Origin: an uncultured Alphaproteobacteria bacterium
GTDB taxonomy: Bacteria; Pseudomonadota; Alphaproteobacteria; HIMB59; GCA-002718135
NCBI GenBank assembly: GCA_902612805.1
Contig: CACMEY010000003.1
Location: forward strand, 124,001 to 188,000
Length of the DNA stretch: 64,000 nucleotides
Direction: 5' to 3'
Shown: positions 61,813 to 64,000 of the stretch, piece by piece
Layout of the letters: the number at the start of each line of letters is the position of its first letter
How positions within the stretch are numbered: the first letter of the stretch is position 1
Position numbers and translations under genes: made by a program
The notes under the pieces: generated by a model
Told to the model about the DNA's origin: nothing
Database searches by the model: none
The model's input: only the letters and a program-made list of their open reading frames with translations

Positions 61813-64000
61813 TTGGATAAAGACAAAGGTAATAAAAAAAAACCATTAAAACTATCTTCATCAGGAAGACTTCAAATAAGAAAAAATCTTGGTCCAGCAG
61901 GTGATAAAGCAAGAACTAGTGGTAGTAAAAAAACAATACAAATTGTTTTTAAAAATAAAAATAATCAACAGAAAAGTTCATCTACAACCCAATCTAATTT
62001 CAGAGGATCATCTAGCTTAAGAACACCTAGGCCAGGAATTAATTCATCACCACAACCAAACTTTTCCTCACTTAATAAAACTAGAAACTTTGATAATAAA
62101 AATAAAAAAACTGTAGATAAAAAAACCCAACAAAAAAAATCAACTCTTAGACCGCTTGAAGATGATTTTAGTAAATCTGATGCTAAAAAAATACTAGAAC
62201 AAGAAGAACAAGAATTTGATAAATTCCCCAGTTTAGCTAAAATAAAAAGAGCGAGAGAAAAAGAAAGACTAAAATCAGCAACTGACGAAGATGACGCTAA
62301 AATCTCTAGAGAAGTTTCTATTCCTGATTTTATTACTGTTCAAGATTTAGCCAACAGAATGGCTGAGAAAACAGCAGACGTAGTTAAAGTCCTAATGAAA
62401 ATGGGTGTCATGGCAAATGCTACTCAATCATTGGAGTCTGATACAGCTCAACTAGTTGCAGAAGAATTGGGTCACAAAGTAACAGTAGTTAAAGATGATG
62501 ATGTTTTAAATGACATTAAAGATTTTGAAGATCCAGATAGAAGTCTTATTCAAAGAGCTCCTGTAGTAACGATCATGGGTCATGTTGACCACGGTAAAAC
62601 CTCTTTACTTGATGCATTCAGACAAAGTAATGTAGTGTCTGGTGAGGCAGGAGGTATTACACAGCATATTGGTGCTTATCAAACAAACAATAATAACAAA
62701 AAAATTACATTTATTGATACTCCTGGTCACGCTGCCTTCTCAAATATGAGAGCTAGAGGTTCTAAAACAACTGATATAATTGTACTTGTTGTGGCTGCAG
62801 ATGATGGAATTAAACCTCAGACAATTGAGTCAATTGCTCACGCAAAAACTGCAGAGGTTCCAATAATAGTTGCTATTAATAAAATTGATCTACCTGGAGC
62901 TGATCCTGATAAAGTTAGAAATGAACTACTTAGTCATGAAGTAATTGTTGAAAAACTAAGTGGTGAAGTTTTAGATATAGAGGTATCAGCAACTAAAGGA
63001 ACAAATTTAGATAAATTAGAAGAAGCAATTCATTTACAAGCAGACCTTCTTAATCTCAAAGCTAACCCTGATAGAAAAGCTAGAGGATCTGTAATTGAAT
63101 CTAAACTTGAAAAGGGTAGAGGTTCAGTTGCAACAGTTTTAGTGCAAAAAGGAACATTAAAAGTAAGTGACATATTTGTATCTGGATCTGAGTGGGGTAA
63201 GGTCAAAGCCTTAATTGATGATAAAGGTAAAAATATAAAACAAGCTGAACCATCTGTTCCAGTTGAAGTTTTAGGATTTGACTCCAACCCTTTAGCTGGT
63301 GATGATTTTATTGTGGTTGAAAGTGAGGGTATTGCTCGAAAAATTGCAGAATTTAGAGCAAGTAAACTTCAAATTCAAAAAAATACGGTTGCAAAATCTA
63401 ATGTTGAAGAAATGTTTGCTCAAATTAACAAAGGTGAAGCAACTAGTCTTCCAGTAGTAATTAAAACAGATGTTCAAGGCTCAGCAGAAGCAATTGAAAA
63501 TTCAATAACTAAACTCTCAACCGATGAAGTTAAGGTTAATGTTATTTACAAAGGTGTAGGTGCAATTACTGAGAGTGATGTTACATTAGCTAGCTCTGGA
63601 AGAGGTTTTATTGTTGGTTTTAATGTTAGAGCACTTCCTCATGCAAGAGATATAGCAAAAAGAGATGGTGTCGATATTAAATATTATTCAATTATTTATG
63701 AGCTTATTGACGATGTAAAAAATCTTTTAACTGGTTTATTAAAGCCTGATATCTCTGAAAATATTACAGGTAATGTAGAGATTAGAGAGGTATTTAATAT
63801 TTCCAAAGTTGGAAATATTGCAGGGTGTATGGTTAAGGATGGTTTTATTTCTAGAAAATCACAGATTAGAATTTTAAGAGACAATATTGTAATTCATAAA
63901 GGACAAATTAGTAGTCTAAAAAGATTTAAAGAAGAAGTATCAGAAGTTAAGTCAGGTTTTGAGTGCGGTGTTATGCTAGATAACTATAGTGATATTAAAG
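61813..64000 (+). CDS. infB: Translation initiation factor IF-2, cut by window end
   Basis: The first 729 codons of IF-2, starting at TTG (61813) with AGGA 7 bp upstream. The N-terminus KKPLKLSSSGRLQIRK is the alphaproteobacterial IF-2 start; a Lys/Asn/Ser-rich linker follows. The G domain has GHVDHGKT at 256-263, DTPGH at 302-306 and NKID at 356-359. The frame stays open to the last base. It brings initiator tRNA to the ribosome. ylxR, usual between nusA and infB, is absent. Confidence 0.95.
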   Translation, partial: MDKDKGNKKKPLKLSSSGRLQIRKNLGPAGDKARTSGSKKTIQIVFKNKNNQQKSSSTTQSNFRGSSSLRTPRPGINSSPQPNFSSLNKTRNFDNKNKKTVDKKTQQKKSTLRPLEDDFSKSDAKKILEQEEQEFDKFPSLAKIKRAREKERLKSATDEDDAKISREVSIPDFITVQDLANRMAEKTADVVKVLMKMGVMANATQSLESDTAQLVAEELGHKVTVVKDDDVLNDIKDFEDPDRSLIQRAPVVTIMGHVDHGKTSLLDAFRQSNVVSGEAGGITQHIGAYQTNNNNKKITFIDTPGHAAFSNMRARGSKTTDIIVLVVAADDGIKPQTIESIAHAKTAEVPIIVAINKIDLPGADPDKVRNELLSHEVIVEKLSGEVLDIEVSATKGTNLDKLEEAIHLQADLLNLKANPDRKARGSVIESKLEKGRGSVATVLVQKGTLKVSDIFVSGSEWGKVKALIDDKGKNIKQAEPSVPVEVLGFDSNPLAGDDFIVVESEGIARKIAEFRASKLQIQKNTVAKSNVEEMFAQINKGEATSLPVVIKTDVQGSAEAIENSITKLSTDEVKVNVIYKGVGAITESDVTLASSGRGFIVGFNVRALPHARDIAKRDGVDIKYYSIIYELIDDVKNLLTGLLKPDISENITGNVEIREVFNISKVGNIAGCMVKDGFISRKSQIRILRDNIVIHKGQISSLKRFKEEVSEVKSGFECGVMLDNYSDIK

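Noticed and set aside
1..64000. tRNA, rRNA or CRISPR features
   Set aside because: All gaps are short and were read; none shows a T-loop sequence, rRNA segment or regularly spaced repeats.

Overview
The window is AT-rich, very densely coded DNA from a streamlined, probably marine alphaproteobacterium of the SAR11 / HIMB59 / AEGEAN-169 type. The reasons are the low GC, gaps of a few bases or 4-bp start/stop overlaps, two small proteins typical of Alphaproteobacteria (a TIGR02300-type zinc ribbon and a zf-CHCC protein), an alphaproteobacterial gene order tsaB-rimI-miaB-phoH-ybeY-corC-lnt-trmB-nusA-infB, and many ABC systems for dissolved organics. The exact clade cannot be fixed by eye. I saw no tRNA, rRNA, CRISPR array, phage gene or transposase.

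Layout. (1) 1-11.5 kb is general accessory metabolism: the end of an iron-type ABC permease with a convergent ATPase, a Tat-lipoprotein M48 protease, adenosine deaminase and adenosine kinase, two EamA exporters, a YejA-like peptide-binding protein, cytochrome c with the MsrP/MsrQ periplasmic methionine sulfoxide repair system, an MFS carrier and two small zinc proteins. (2) 11.5-31.5 kb is a phosphonate/phosphate-ester region: two CUT1 (Ugp-like) ABC transporters sharing one visible ATPase, phosphonoacetate hydrolase (phnA), phosphonoacetaldehyde dehydrogenase (phnY), an Fe-type alcohol dehydrogenase, a MetE-core protein, an unrecognised methyltransferase-like protein, a cyclic/diester phosphodiesterase, AEP transaminase (phnW), an AllA-like cupin, a PhnZ-type di-iron oxygenase, a PTP-like phosphatase, Pit plus its DUF47 partner, and arsenate reductase. 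(3) 31.6-40.7 kb is lipid remodelling and polyphosphate: an acyltransferase, two paralogous plcP-agt pairs in opposite orientation, ppk, sixA, ppx and an aquaporin. (4) 40.7-48.2 kb is the control and high-affinity uptake block: a SET-domain protein, phoR, pstSCAB, phoU and phoB. (5) 48.3-64 kb is housekeeping: murJ, trpS, nfu, a glucosaminidase, a polysaccharide deacetylase, the tsaB-to-trmB run, nusA and the start of infB.

Regions 2-4 read as one phosphorus-acquisition superlocus of about 35 kb. Aminoethylphosphonate would be transaminated by PhnW, oxidised by PhnY and cleaved by PhnA to acetate plus phosphate; the Fe-ADH could feed hydroxyethylphosphonate into the same aldehyde. The PhnZ-type oxygenase offers a second C-P cleavage route, but its usual hydroxylase partner is absent. 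PlcP/Agt would replace phospholipids by glycolipids, Ppk/Ppx buffer phosphate, and PhoR/PhoB control the set. Supporting this, I can read arrays of 7-mers spaced by 4 bp (11-bp period, best unit TTGTAAC) upstream of phoB, the first solute-binding protein, the ugp-like operon, the DUF47-pit operon, the acyltransferase and plcP.

The most unusual items are a 198-bp direct repeat carrying the 3' end of arsC plus a CCUCC-loop hairpin that flanks the acyltransferase-plcP-agt cassette; the phnW / AllA-like / phnZ / PTP neighbourhood lacking a known hydroxylase; Ugp-type transporters where phosphonate transporters are expected; and a one-base frameshift in an A8 run near the end of rimI.
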